Origin: Actinomycetota bacterium
GTDB lineage: Bacteria; Actinomycetota; Acidimicrobiia; Acidimicrobiales; Ilumatobacteraceae
Reading direction: 5' to 3'
Length of the DNA: 64,000 nt
Assembly: GCA_026393475.1 (NCBI GenBank)
Contig: JAPLAA010000060.1
Coordinates: 62,001 to 126,000, forward strand
The notes under the pieces were generated by a model. The model saw nothing but the letters and a program-made list of their open reading frames with translations. It ran no database searches and was not told where the DNA came from. Made by a program: the position numbers and the translations under genes. This document shows, piece by piece, positions 30,707-38,525 of this stretch (the first letter of the stretch is position 1; each line of letters starts with the position of its first letter).

Positions 30707-31849
30707 ATGGAACTGTGTGATGTCGCGACCGAACAGTTGGAGGCCGAGCTCGTCGCTCATGCGGCGTGGGAGTCGCGTGGGTTGGCCCGATTCCTGGATG
30801 TGTTGGTGGAGTACGACCGGCGGCAGGCGTGGGGGTCGTGGGGGTGTGTGTCGGTGCAGCACTGGTTGTCGTGGAAGTGCGGGCTCGCGTCGGTCGCAGC
30901 ATCGGAACGGTTGCGGGTCGCGAAGGCCCTGCAGGAGTTGCCGCTCGTCAAGCAGGCGTTCTGGGATGGGCATCTGTCGTATTCGAAGGTGCGTGAACTC
31001 ACTCGTGTCGTCACGCCCGAGACCGAGCAACGTTGGTGTGAGGTGGCCCAGCACCTCACGGCCGGCCAGTTGGCGAAACTCGTCGCCGCGGGTCGTCGTG
31101 CGACCCGTCAGGAGGACGCTGCACAGATCGAGGGGCGCAGTTTCCGCTGGTGCACCGATGACGACGGTGGGATCACCTTGACGGTCCGCCTGCCCGCCGA
31201 CACCGGCGCTGCGGCCGTGGCGGCGGTTCGTGCGGCGGCGAAGATCGAGCGTGGGGTGAAGCTCGCCCAGACGCAGGCGGATGCGTTCGTCGAGCTGTTG
31301 TTGGGCCGGAGCGAGGTGTCGGTCGAGGTGGTGGCGCATGTGTCCGACGACGGTCATGCGATCCTCGACAACGGCAATCCGATCTCGACCGAGCTCGCCG
31401 AATGCCTCGCGTGTGACGGCGCCGTCACCACGGTGGTCGACACGCCGGAGGGTCCGATCGAGCGGGATCGGCAGCCGGCGCCGAATCGGCGGCAGCGACG
31501 GTTCCTGCAGCGGCGACATCCGACGTGTCAGTTCCCCGGCTGTCATCACGCCGGCACGTTCGACGCGCACCATGTGATCGAACGATCCAAGGGTGGCCGA
31601 ACGAGGCTGAACAACCTGGTGCGGTTGTGTTGGCTGCATCACCGAATGGTCCATCTCCACGGACTGGTCCTCACGTTGCACCGAGATCGCACGCTCACGG
31701 TCGCGACAGCCGATGGTCGTGCGATCGATCGTCCGATCCCGATCACCGAGTTCACCGTCGGCCGGCCCGAGGATCCGAACCGTCTCGGAGGCTGGTCGGG
31801 CCAACAGATGGATCTCCCGTACGTCGTGGCCACGGTCCTCGGCGGTTGA
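30707..31849 (+). CDS. DUF222/13E12-type HNH endonuclease family protein
   Basis: A 380-aa protein of the actinobacterial 13E12 repeat family. The helical DUF222 region fills about 1-270 (SVQHWLSWKCGLASVAASERLRVAKAL is typical). A C-terminal HNH nuclease domain follows: CQFPGCHHAG, then FDAHHVIERSKGGRTRLNNLVRLCWLHHRMVH, with the metal and catalytic histidines and zinc cysteines present. These genes are often multicopy and suspected to be mobile, but their role is unproven. Matching 18-bp palindromic repeats flank it, 50 bases upstream and 8 bases downstream. Base composition looks lower in GC than neighbours. Confidence 0.9.
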   Translation: MELCDVATEQLEAELVAHAAWESRGLARFLDVLVEYDRRQAWGSWGCVSVQHWLSWKCGLASVAASERLRVAKALQELPLVKQAFWDGHLSYSKVRELTRVVTPETEQRWCEVAQHLTAGQLAKLVAAGRRATRQEDAAQIEGRSFRWCTDDDGGITLTVRLPADTGAAAVAAVRAAAKIERGVKLAQTQADAFVELLLGRSEVSVEVVAHVSDDGHAILDNGNPISTELAECLACDGAVTTVVDTPEGPIERDRQPAPNRRQRRFLQRRHPTCQFPGCHHAGTFDAHHVIERSKGGRTRLNNLVRLCWLHHRMVHLHGLVLTLHRDRTLTVATADGRAIDRPIPITEFTVGRPEDPNRLGGWSGQQMDLPYVVATVLGG

Positions 31850-31856
31850 CCAGGGC

Positions 31857-31879
31857 GCGATTTCCCGCGGGAAACGCGC
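31857..31879. repeat. Palindrome copy 2, downstream of the HNH gene
   Basis: TTTCCCGCGGGAAA at 31861-31874 is a perfect 14-bp palindrome, extended by GCGCG (31855-31859) and CGCGC (31875-31879) with one bulged base. It shares 18 bases with copy 1. It lies 8 bases after the HNH stop and may also terminate transcription. Confidence 0.8.
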
Positions 31880-32019
31880 GGCTGACATCGACCTTTCGAC
31901 GACGAGCCGGAACACCGCAGAAGCAGGTACGCGGGACAGAACAGACGAGCTGAGCTGAGCTCCGTGCCACCTTGCGCAGAGCGCACATACCGGGCACTCG
32001 GCGCTACCTGGGGACGTTG

Positions 32020-32056
32020 GGCGCGATTTGTAGCGCTCGGCACTACAAATCGCGCC
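32020..32056. repeat. Hairpin with 14-bp perfect arms
   Basis: GGCGCGATTTGTAG (32020-32033) and CTACAAATCGCGCC (32043-32056) around a 9-nt loop. The GGCGCGATTT part is shared with the left side of palindrome copy 2. The rest of the 31850-32351 gap shows no other clear structure or gene. Confidence 0.75.
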
Positions 32057-32351
32057 AGACGTCGCGTGCGCTGGGTCGCCTGCCGCCAACGATCTAGCGC
32101 AGAGCTGCCGATCGGGACGGGCTGTTCACTCGCACGAAGCGTCCTTCCCGGGCAATGCGAGCGCACACGACGGCAAGCACGGGGCAACCGAATCGTGACG
32201 CGCCAGGCGGGCGGCTCGAACGTCTTGCGGGCTCGGGCACCGCTCGAAAGGCCCGAGGTGCCGTGGGTGGGCTCCGACGAAGACGACCTTGCCCCAGCGT
32301 GCCGTGACGGCTCTGTGCTACGCATCGTGTGGCGAAGCCGGAGGTGCAACG

Positions 32352-33500
32352 ATGCCACTCGATGTCGGCAGGATGTCCGGGTACCTGCTCCTGGCGGACA
32401 TCTCGGGATACACGAAGTTCTTGACCGGCACCGAGCTCGAACATTCTCACGCGATCGTCACCGAGCTGACCAAGCTGATCAGGTCACGGCTCGTGCCGCC
32501 GATGCGCTTCGTGAAGCTCGAAGGCGACGCTGTCTTCTGCTTCGCCGGGTCCGACGAGTTCCCAGATGGCGAACAAGTCCTCGAGCTCGTGGAGTCCTGC
32601 TACTTCGACTTCACGAGCCGTCTCCTCGACATGACCAGATCGACGACGTGCACCTGCGATGCGTGTCGAGCGATCGGTGGTCTCGGCCTGAAGTTCATCG
32701 TGCACTTCGGCGAGTTCATGGTCGACCGCGACGACGACGGTCGAGTGGACCTGGCGGGACCGGAGGTGATCCTGGCTCACCGGTTGTTGAAGAACACCGT
32801 GATCGAATCGGGTGGGCCGAAGGCCTACGCGTTCATGTCGGCGAAGTGCTTTCGGGAACCGAAGCAGTTCGAGCTTCCTGCTCACTCCGAGTCCTACGAA
32901 TCCTTCGGAGAGGTCACGGGGTACATCCAGGACCTCGCCGATGTCGCAGACCGGCGTCGCGATGCGCAACGAGTCAGGGTTTCCGTCGACGAAGCAGACG
33001 TGTATCGGCGCCGCATCTTGCCGGTACCTCCGTCGGTGGTGTGGCAGTACTGGCTCCGGCCGGGCAGGCGGTTCGAGTGTCCCATCACCCTGCTGGACAC
33101 CGTGATGGTGTTCACCCCGAACGAGCAGGGTCGTCTCGGTCCTGGGGCGTCGAGCCATTGCGCGCACGGCGACGTGGGTGACGCGTTTCGCGAGTATCTG
33201 GACTGGCGGCCGTACGAGTACTTCACGTGTCGGTTCACGCCGGCTGGGCCGAACCCGCTCTTCATGGTCTCGTGGATCGAGACGCATGCCTTCGAGGACC
33301 TCGGTGACGGACGGACCGAGCAGATCTCGACCGTCCGGTGCATCGATCGTTCCGAGGCGTCCATGGCCCTCTTCGAGCCGATCAGGCAGGGTATGGAAGC
33401 CAGGGAAGCGAATGGCGATCCATCCACGCCGGGGCCGCACGGGGCGGCGGTCGAAGCCGGCGCCGAGGTATCCGACGTCGCCGACACGCCGACCCCCTGA
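32352..33500 (+). CDS. DUF2652 protein: nucleotide-cyclase-like plus SRPBCC domain
   Basis: A 382-aa two-domain protein. Residues about 9-190 resemble class III nucleotide cyclases: LLLADISGYTKFL carries the first metal Asp, and MRFVKLEGDAVFCF the second. A CTCDAC motif (about 99-104) could bind metal. Residues about 215-345 form an SRPBCC-like ligand-binding domain (ILPVPPSVVWQYWLRP then FMVSWIETHAFEDLG). Known relatives are DUF2652 proteins of unknown function, and cyclase activity is not established. ATG 32352 follows GGAGG. Base composition is less GC-rich than the surroundings, suggesting transfer with the HNH region. Confidence 0.8.
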   Translation: MPLDVGRMSGYLLLADISGYTKFLTGTELEHSHAIVTELTKLIRSRLVPPMRFVKLEGDAVFCFAGSDEFPDGEQVLELVESCYFDFTSRLLDMTRSTTCTCDACRAIGGLGLKFIVHFGEFMVDRDDDGRVDLAGPEVILAHRLLKNTVIESGGPKAYAFMSAKCFREPKQFELPAHSESYESFGEVTGYIQDLADVADRRRDAQRVRVSVDEADVYRRRILPVPPSVVWQYWLRPGRRFECPITLLDTVMVFTPNEQGRLGPGASSHCAHGDVGDAFREYLDWRPYEYFTCRFTPAGPNPLFMVSWIETHAFEDLGDGRTEQISTVRCIDRSEASMALFEPIRQGMEAREANGDPSTPGPHGAAVEAGAEVSDVADTPTP

Positions 33501-33554
33501 TCGGTACTCGCCGTCGGGCCACTGGACCGCGGCTCGAGCCGGCTGCCGGGTCGC

Positions 33555-35039
33555 TCAGCGGGTGAGGAAGTTGGTGAACTGCCAGGGGTCGTCGAGGTTC
33601 AGGCCGTCGCGCTCGGTGCTCCAACCGGGGAACACGTCGTTGCGGCTGCTGACCGGATCCCAGTCGGCAGGGCCCGAGTACAGGGTGCCCAGGTAGGGCT
33701 TGGCACCTTCGAGCACGGTGTCCCACGGCAGATCGTCGGGAACGCACACACCCTGGTGCGGGTTCTCGATCATCCACGCGACGGCCGACACGATCGAGCC
33801 GGCCACCTGCAAGGTGGTGGCGCTCTGGTGGGGGAGCGCCGCACGGGCCTCGTCGATCGACAGGACCGAACCGGTCCACCACGCCTTGAACGGGTGGCCC
33901 ATCAGCAACACGCCGAGCTCGTCGCGGCCGCTGATGATCTCGTCGTTGAGGATGCGCTGGCGGGGCTGCATCTCCCAGTTGCGCATCCGCAGTTCGAGCA
34001 CGCTGTTGATGGCCGCGTCGGACGGGTGGTACGCGTAGTGCACCGTCGGGCGATACACGGCGGCACCGGTGACCGGGTCGTCGACGGTGAGGTGCTCGCA
34101 CATCGTGAACGCCTCGCCGTGGCGCACCACCATGCCGCGGATCTCGCCGCTCGGCACCCAGCTGCGCACCCATGTCTCCATGCCCGGTCGAGCGAGGCAG
34201 ATCTGGTTGCGTGGGCCCTCGCCGGTGTGCACGTAGGCGTCGGGTGGCAGGCGGATCTCGTGGGTGCCCCAACCCATCTCGGCCGGGGCGATGCCCTCTT
34301 CGTAGAACCCGTCGACGCTCCAGGTGTTGACGAACTCGTTCGTCTCCTTCGGCACGTTCGTGATCTGTGTGTCGCGCTCGGCGACGTGGATCACCTTGGT
34401 GCCGGTGAGCATCGCGAGCACGTTGAAGCCGGTGCGGTCGTTCGATGCGGCGGCGAGGGCGCCCTCGAGCATCGGGACGTCGGCCGGATCGGCGACGAGC
34501 CCACGCTGGAGCATGGCGGTCGCGATCTCGAGCAAGGCCTGCTTGGTGAAGTGGCTCACGAGACCGGGGTTGGCACCGTGTTCGAGGACGGCGGTTGCAC
34601 CCGAGTTGTCACCCCAACGCGCCTTCATGCGGCGCAACTCCATGTGCCGGACGTAGAGGGTGCGATCGAGCGGATGCGTGTTCGCGAGGTCGACGTAGGG
34701 GTCCCACACTTCGACCGAGGTGTTGAGGTACCTGACGTCGTGGTCGCGACACCACTCGAGGATCGTGGGGTTGTCGATGTTCCAGGCGAGGTCGAGGAGC
34801 ACGTCGCCGCTGGAGACGCGGGCCGACAGGAACTCGTCGAGGTTCTCGGGGGTCAGTCGATCGATCTCGTAGGTCACGCCTGCGGCGATCTGATCGGCGA
34901 TGCGGTCGCGGTTGTCGGTGAAGTCGACGACCGTGAGACGCGCAGGGTCGATGTGGAGATCACGGACGAGCAGTGGCACCACACACTGGGCCACCGACCC
35001 GCAACCGAGGACGAGCACCCGTTCCGGGTGCCGGCTCAC
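33555..35039 (-). CDS. hss: Homospermidine synthase
   Basis: A 494-aa NAD-dependent enzyme that joins putrescine units (or putrescine and spermidine) into homospermidine. The Rossmann start RVLVLGCGSVAQCVVPLLVRD and the saccharopine-dehydrogenase-like core (LLDLAWNIDNPTILEWCRDHDVRYLNTS, AVLEHGANPGLVSHFTKQAL) match bacterial Hss, as do the substrate residues around GWGTHE. The length is as expected (about 470-490). The ATG overlaps the stop of a 47-aa peptide gene by four bases, so the two are co-translated. It runs convergent to the DUF2652 gene. Confidence 0.92.
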   Translation of the reverse strand: MSRHPERVLVLGCGSVAQCVVPLLVRDLHIDPARLTVVDFTDNRDRIADQIAAGVTYEIDRLTPENLDEFLSARVSSGDVLLDLAWNIDNPTILEWCRDHDVRYLNTSVEVWDPYVDLANTHPLDRTLYVRHMELRRMKARWGDNSGATAVLEHGANPGLVSHFTKQALLEIATAMLQRGLVADPADVPMLEGALAAASNDRTGFNVLAMLTGTKVIHVAERDTQITNVPKETNEFVNTWSVDGFYEEGIAPAEMGWGTHEIRLPPDAYVHTGEGPRNQICLARPGMETWVRSWVPSGEIRGMVVRHGEAFTMCEHLTVDDPVTGAAVYRPTVHYAYHPSDAAINSVLELRMRNWEMQPRQRILNDEIISGRDELGVLLMGHPFKAWWTGSVLSIDEARAALPHQSATTLQVAGSIVSAVAWMIENPHQGVCVPDDLPWDTVLEGAKPYLGTLYSGPADWDPVSSRNDVFPGWSTERDGLNLDDPWQFTNFLTR

Positions 35040-35179
35040 TCGGCGAACTGCGAGGTGAGGGAGAGACCGACGAGCTCGGTGTCGAGCGACGTCGCTTCAG
35101 CTGCGGCGAGCAACGACTGCCAGTCGTATGCCACGCCCTTGCGGCCTGCGTTCACGGTTCCGTCGAACTGCTGTTCCAT
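35036..35179 (-). CDS. Small protein coupled to homospermidine synthase
   Basis: A 47-aa acidic peptide, MEQQFDGTVNAGRKGVAYDW at the front and TELVGLSLTSQFAE at the end. ATG 35179 has a strong GAGGAGG site nine bases upstream, and the stop overlaps the hss start (ATGA). A longer in-frame start at 35248 lacks such a site. No cysteine, membrane segment or known motif. It could be a translational-coupling leader, a polyamine-sensing peptide or a subunit of the enzyme. Which of these is unknown. Confidence 0.65.
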   Translation of the reverse strand: MEQQFDGTVNAGRKGVAYDWQSLLAAAEATSLDTELVGLSLTSQFAE

Positions 35180-35338
35180 GGTCTGTCGCCTCCTCGTCGA
35201 GTCGAACTGAAAAGCTTTGAAAAGCTGGATCACATCCCTTTGCGGCACGACCTTGGCGTCGAGCCGGGCGGCAACCTAACGACGCGCGGTCGCGCATTGC
35301 TACTCACTGATGCAACAGATAGTGGGCCTGACCGGTCG

Positions 35339-35364
35339 GTCAGTCCTGACTGACGCATGAGTCA
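35339..35364. promoter_or_regulatory. Possible operator, overlapping inverted repeats
   Basis: GTCAGTC-ct-GACTGAC (35339-35354) overlaps TGAC-gcatga-GTCA (35351-35364). It lies in the 407-nt divergent gap between the hss peptide and the unknown gene at 35587. The regulator is unknown. Confidence 0.4.
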
Positions 35365-35425
35365 GCCCGATCGGTGGCGGGGAGGCCGGGTCGAGGGTCC
35401 CGCCGACCCCGTGTCTTCTTGTGGC

Positions 35426-35453
35426 GGGGCCGGGGGCGGGGGAGGGGGCGGGG
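35426..35453 (+). other. G-quadruplex-forming run
   Basis: Five runs of four or five G (35426-35429, 35432-35436, 35438-35442, 35444-35448, 35450-35453) separated by one or two bases. It lies on the plus strand, upstream of the promoter at 35514. Confidence 0.6.
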
Positions 35454-35513
35454 TGGATCCGGGGATCGACGGCCGATCGTCAAGACGTTGCGAGAACTTT
35501 GACGGAACGTGGC

Positions 35514-35562
35514 TTGTCCTCGGCCCGGAGATTTCGTAGGGTGCTGCACAGGTCTTAAGACC
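35514..35562 (+). promoter_or_regulatory. Promoter and palindrome before the unknown gene
   Basis: TTGTCC (35514-35519), 17-nt spacer, TAGGGT (35537-35542). The predicted start near 35549 is followed at once by the perfect 12-bp palindrome GGTCTTAAGACC (35551-35562), a likely operator or 5' stem. Confidence 0.5.
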
Positions 35563-35586
35563 AGTCTGAGGACGGGTGGTGGTACG

Positions 35587-36252
35587 ATGGCGTTGACGGC
35601 GGACGTGGCGCGAACACGAGGGGGAGTGCAGGGTGCCGATGTCGTGCCCCTGCGACCCTTCGATGCACCGAGCGGCATCGGCGCGACGCGCCGGTCGGGT
35701 CGCATCGCGCAGGTCGTCGATCCCCGGGTGCCCGCCTGCAGCCTCGTCGACGGGTTCCTGCGTCCGGGCGCGAACCCGGTTGCGGCGGGCTCACGCCAGC
35801 GCACCCACTGGCTGATCGGCGGCTTCGGCGCTCGCCAGGGCGCTCGCTTCACCTGTCGCTCGGTCGCCCAGGGCGACGCCACGATCGTGTTGAAGGCGTC
35901 GGGTGGCACGATGGCCGCCCCCGCCCGATGCATCGAGGTGCGCTACCTCGACGCCCACCCAGGCGGCGCCGTCCAGGTCGTCGTCCTCGACCGACACGAG
36001 GATCCCGCCGACCCGTGGCGGGCGCTCGACGAGCCGTGGCCGCTCGCGCTCGGCGACGGCGACTCGCTCGTCGCGATCGCCGACGAGACCGGCGGGATCA
36101 CCGTGGTGGTCGTGACCCGCTCGGGACCCAGTTGGGTCGGGTCGGTCTGCCTGCCCGAACGTCATCCGCTCCGCCTCGCCGGCGGACGCGTCGGCGTGCG
36201 GCTCGCGCCCATGACCGGCGTCGACAACGTCGCCGGAGGGGACGTCTCGTGA
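35587..36252 (+). CDS. Protein of unknown function
   Basis: A 221-aa soluble protein. The first 50 residues are polar and basic. The body is beta-rich with Val/Ala/Asp strands (CIEVRYLDAHPGGAVQVVVLD, GITVVVVTRSGPSWVGSVCLPE) and no signal peptide or membrane segment. No family is recognised. ATG 35587 gives the only long reading, and its ribosome site is weak (GAGG, 13-16 bases upstream). A full promoter, a 12-bp palindrome and a G-rich run precede it, and three hairpins follow it. It lies 221 bases before a sensor kinase and might belong to its regulon. Confidence 0.6.
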   Translation: MALTADVARTRGGVQGADVVPLRPFDAPSGIGATRRSGRIAQVVDPRVPACSLVDGFLRPGANPVAAGSRQRTHWLIGGFGARQGARFTCRSVAQGDATIVLKASGGTMAAPARCIEVRYLDAHPGGAVQVVVLDRHEDPADPWRALDEPWPLALGDGDSLVAIADETGGITVVVVTRSGPSWVGSVCLPERHPLRLAGGRVGVRLAPMTGVDNVAGGDVS

Positions 36253-36302
36253 CCACCGCTCGCGGGGACGCCGTTCCGGTCGGCTGACCCGTCCCATTCG
36301 TC

Positions 36303-36391
36303 GGTCCGGCGCCCCGCCTGGCGTCGGACCGCACCTCCTTCCCGCCGAAGGAGGCTTCGGCCGGTACCCACCCGCCCAGGGGGTACCGGCC
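36303..36391. terminator. Three consecutive hairpins
   Basis: Hairpin A: 36303-36313 with 36320-36330 (11 bp, one mismatch). Hairpin B: CCTCCTT 36334-36340 with AAGGAGG 36348-36354. Hairpin C: GGCCGGTACCC 36359-36369 with GGGTACCGGCC 36381-36391. They fill the gap between the unknown gene and the sensor kinase. They may be a compound terminator or a structured RNA. Confidence 0.65.
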
Positions 36392-36458
36392 GGAGCCATG
36401 GCGGCCGTCCCGTGCACACGACCTACGACTCGGGGCCGACCTGGTCGCACAACGCCCG

Positions 36459-36464
36459 TAGACT
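36459..36464 (+). promoter_or_regulatory. -10 box of the sensor kinase gene
   Basis: TAGACT ends 9 nt before GTG 36474, giving a leader of a few bases at most. Confidence 0.45.
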
Positions 36465-36473
36465 CCCGCACCG

Positions 36474-37847
36474 GTGAGCAGCACGCACGCGACGGGAGAG
36501 GACCGGGTCGACGCCGTCGGCCCGACCGCCGACCCGGCGCCCCGTTCCCGCCGCAGCGGCGTGTCCACCTCCACCCGTCGCGTCGTCGCGATCGCCGTCG
36601 TCCGATCCGTCGTGCTGTTCGTGGTGCTCGCCGCCGCGTCGATCCTCGTGCTCGACCGGGCCGCCAGGTCGGAGGCGAAGTCGGAGGCCGGACGATCGGC
36701 GGAGGTGACGGCGCGCGTGGCCCTCGCCCCCTACCTGACCGACGGGGTGATCGAACGCGAACCGGCCGCCGTCGCCGCGCTCGACGACGCCGCCCGCACG
36801 CTGATGTCGTATCAGGAGATCTACCGACTGAAGATCTGGTCGGCGGACGAGTTCGTGCTGTGGTCGGACGACCCGCGGGTGATCGGGCTCCAGTTCGAGC
36901 TCGAACCCGAAGAAGCCGCGCTGCTCGAGACCCAGGGCGCCGCGATCTCGATCTCCGACCTCTCCAAGGAGGAGAACGTGTTCGAGGCGTCGGAGGGGCG
37001 CCTCCTCGAGGTGTACTTCGGCACTCGCACGCCCACGGGCCAGCCGATGCTCGTCGAGACCTACTACTCGTACTCCTACGTGCAGAACCTCGTCGACGAG
37101 TACCGCCGCCGCTTCTTCCCGCTGTTCCTGCTCGGGCTCCTCGCCCTCGCGCTGCTCCAGGTGCCGCTCGCCCTCGCGTTCGTCCGCCGGATGGCGGCCG
37201 GCCAGCGCGAGCGCGACCGCCTGCTGCACCGCGCCATCGGCATCTCCGACAGCGAACGGCGGCGCATCGCAGCCGAAGTGCACGATGGCGCGGTGCAGGA
37301 CCTCATCGGCGTCGGCTTCGCCCTCGCAGGGAAGGCCGAGACCGCGCCGGCGCCGCTCGGGGCCGAACTGGCCGCCCTGTCGCAGGCGACCATGTCGACG
37401 GTGCGCACGCTGCGCGGACTGCTCGCGTCGATCTATCCGGTCGCCGTGCCCGAAGGCGGATGGGTGGCCGGCATCGACGACCTCCTCGACGAGCTCCGGG
37501 CGCGAGACGTGGAGGTCACCGTGGACGTGGTGGCCGAGCGGCCGCCTCACCTCGAGGAGCTGCTCGTGCTGCGCACCGCACGCGAGGCGCTCCGCAACGT
37601 CATCGGCCACGCACGGGCCGAACACGTGACCGTCCGGCTCGCCCGACACGGCCACGCCTGGACGCTCGAGGTGATCGACGACGGGCAGGGCTTCGTCCTC
37701 GCCGACACCGAGCAGCGCGTCGCGCAGGGTCACCTCGGCATGGCGCTGCTGCGCGACCTGGCCACCGATGCCGGTGCCACCATCACCATCCGTTCCACAC
37801 CCGGGCGCGGCACCGTCGTCCGGCTCGATCTCGAGGCAACAACATGA
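36474..37847 (+). CDS. Two-component sensor histidine kinase, NarX/DegS-like
   Basis: A 457-aa membrane sensor. Helix 1 is at about 42-62 (VVRSVVLFVVLAAASILVL). An external sensing region of about 130 residues follows, then helix 2 at about 216-238. The HisKA_3 dimerisation domain is RRRIAAEVHDGAVQDLIGVGFAL with phospho-acceptor His270. The HATPase domain has HARAEHVTVRLARHG, VIDDGQGF and GHLGMALLRDLA near the end. The signal is unknown. The ATG of the response-regulator gene overlaps its stop by four bases. Confidence 0.9.
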   Translation: MSSTHATGEDRVDAVGPTADPAPRSRRSGVSTSTRRVVAIAVVRSVVLFVVLAAASILVLDRAARSEAKSEAGRSAEVTARVALAPYLTDGVIEREPAAVAALDDAARTLMSYQEIYRLKIWSADEFVLWSDDPRVIGLQFELEPEEAALLETQGAAISISDLSKEENVFEASEGRLLEVYFGTRTPTGQPMLVETYYSYSYVQNLVDEYRRRFFPLFLLGLLALALLQVPLALAFVRRMAAGQRERDRLLHRAIGISDSERRRIAAEVHDGAVQDLIGVGFALAGKAETAPAPLGAELAALSQATMSTVRTLRGLLASIYPVAVPEGGWVAGIDDLLDELRARDVEVTVDVVAERPPHLEELLVLRTAREALRNVIGHARAEHVTVRLARHGHAWTLEVIDDGQGFVLADTEQRVAQGHLGMALLRDLATDAGATITIRSTPGRGTVVRLDLEATT

Positions 37848-38488
37848 TCAGAGTCCTGCTCGTCGACGACCACGCGATGGTGCGCTCCGGACTGGAGTCG
37901 TTCATCGGGTCGGCCGCGGACATCGAGGTGATCGGCTCGGCAGCGAACGGCCGTGAAGCGGTCGATCTCGCTGCGACCCTGCATCCCGACGTCATCCTGA
38001 TGGACCTGCTGATGCCGGTGATGGGCGGCATCGACGCGATCCGCGAGCTCAAGGCGCAGGGTTCGGCCGCCCGGATCATCGCCCTCTCCACGTCCGACGA
38101 GTCCAAGCACGTCAACGGTGCCCTCCAGGCCGGCGCCGACGGTTACCTCGTGAAGGACGTCGAGCCGGCCGTGCTGATGAGCAGCGTCCGCTCGGTGCTC
38201 GAAGGTGGCGTGCCGATGAGCCCGTCGATCACGGCGTCGCTGTTGGGCCGCGGCGGTTCGTCGGCTGCGACGATCGCGGAAGCACCCGCGCTCACGCCGC
38301 GCGAGGCCGCGGTGCTCCGCCTGATCAGCGACGGCTGCACCAACCGTCAGATCGCCACCGCGCTCGGCATCGCCGAGAAGACGGTGAAGACCCACTGCTC
38401 GCACCTGTTCCAGCGGATCGGGGTCACCGACCGCACGCAGGCCGCTGCCTGGGCGCATCGGCACCTGTCGCCGTTCGACCGCACCTGA
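37844..38488 (+). CDS. Two-component response regulator, NarL/LuxR type
   Basis: A 214-aa DNA-binding regulator. The receiver domain has LLVDDHAMVRSGL (acidic pair), phospho-acceptor Asp54 (VILMDLLMP), the conserved Ser/Thr (ALSTSDE) and Lys106 (GYLVKDV). The C-terminal helix-turn-helix is LTPREAAVLRLISDGCTNRQIATALGIAEKTVKTHCSHLFQRIG. ATGA overlap with the kinase gene shows coupling. Targets are not evident. The neighbouring unknown gene, with its palindrome, is one candidate. Confidence 0.93.
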   Translation: MIRVLLVDDHAMVRSGLESFIGSAADIEVIGSAANGREAVDLAATLHPDVILMDLLMPVMGGIDAIRELKAQGSAARIIALSTSDESKHVNGALQAGADGYLVKDVEPAVLMSSVRSVLEGGVPMSPSITASLLGRGGSSAATIAEAPALTPREAAVLRLISDGCTNRQIATALGIAEKTVKTHCSHLFQRIGVTDRTQAAAWAHRHLSPFDRT

Positions 38489-38525
38489 CGCCACCCCGGC
38501 CGGAACGCCCGCTGTCGAGCCGAGG

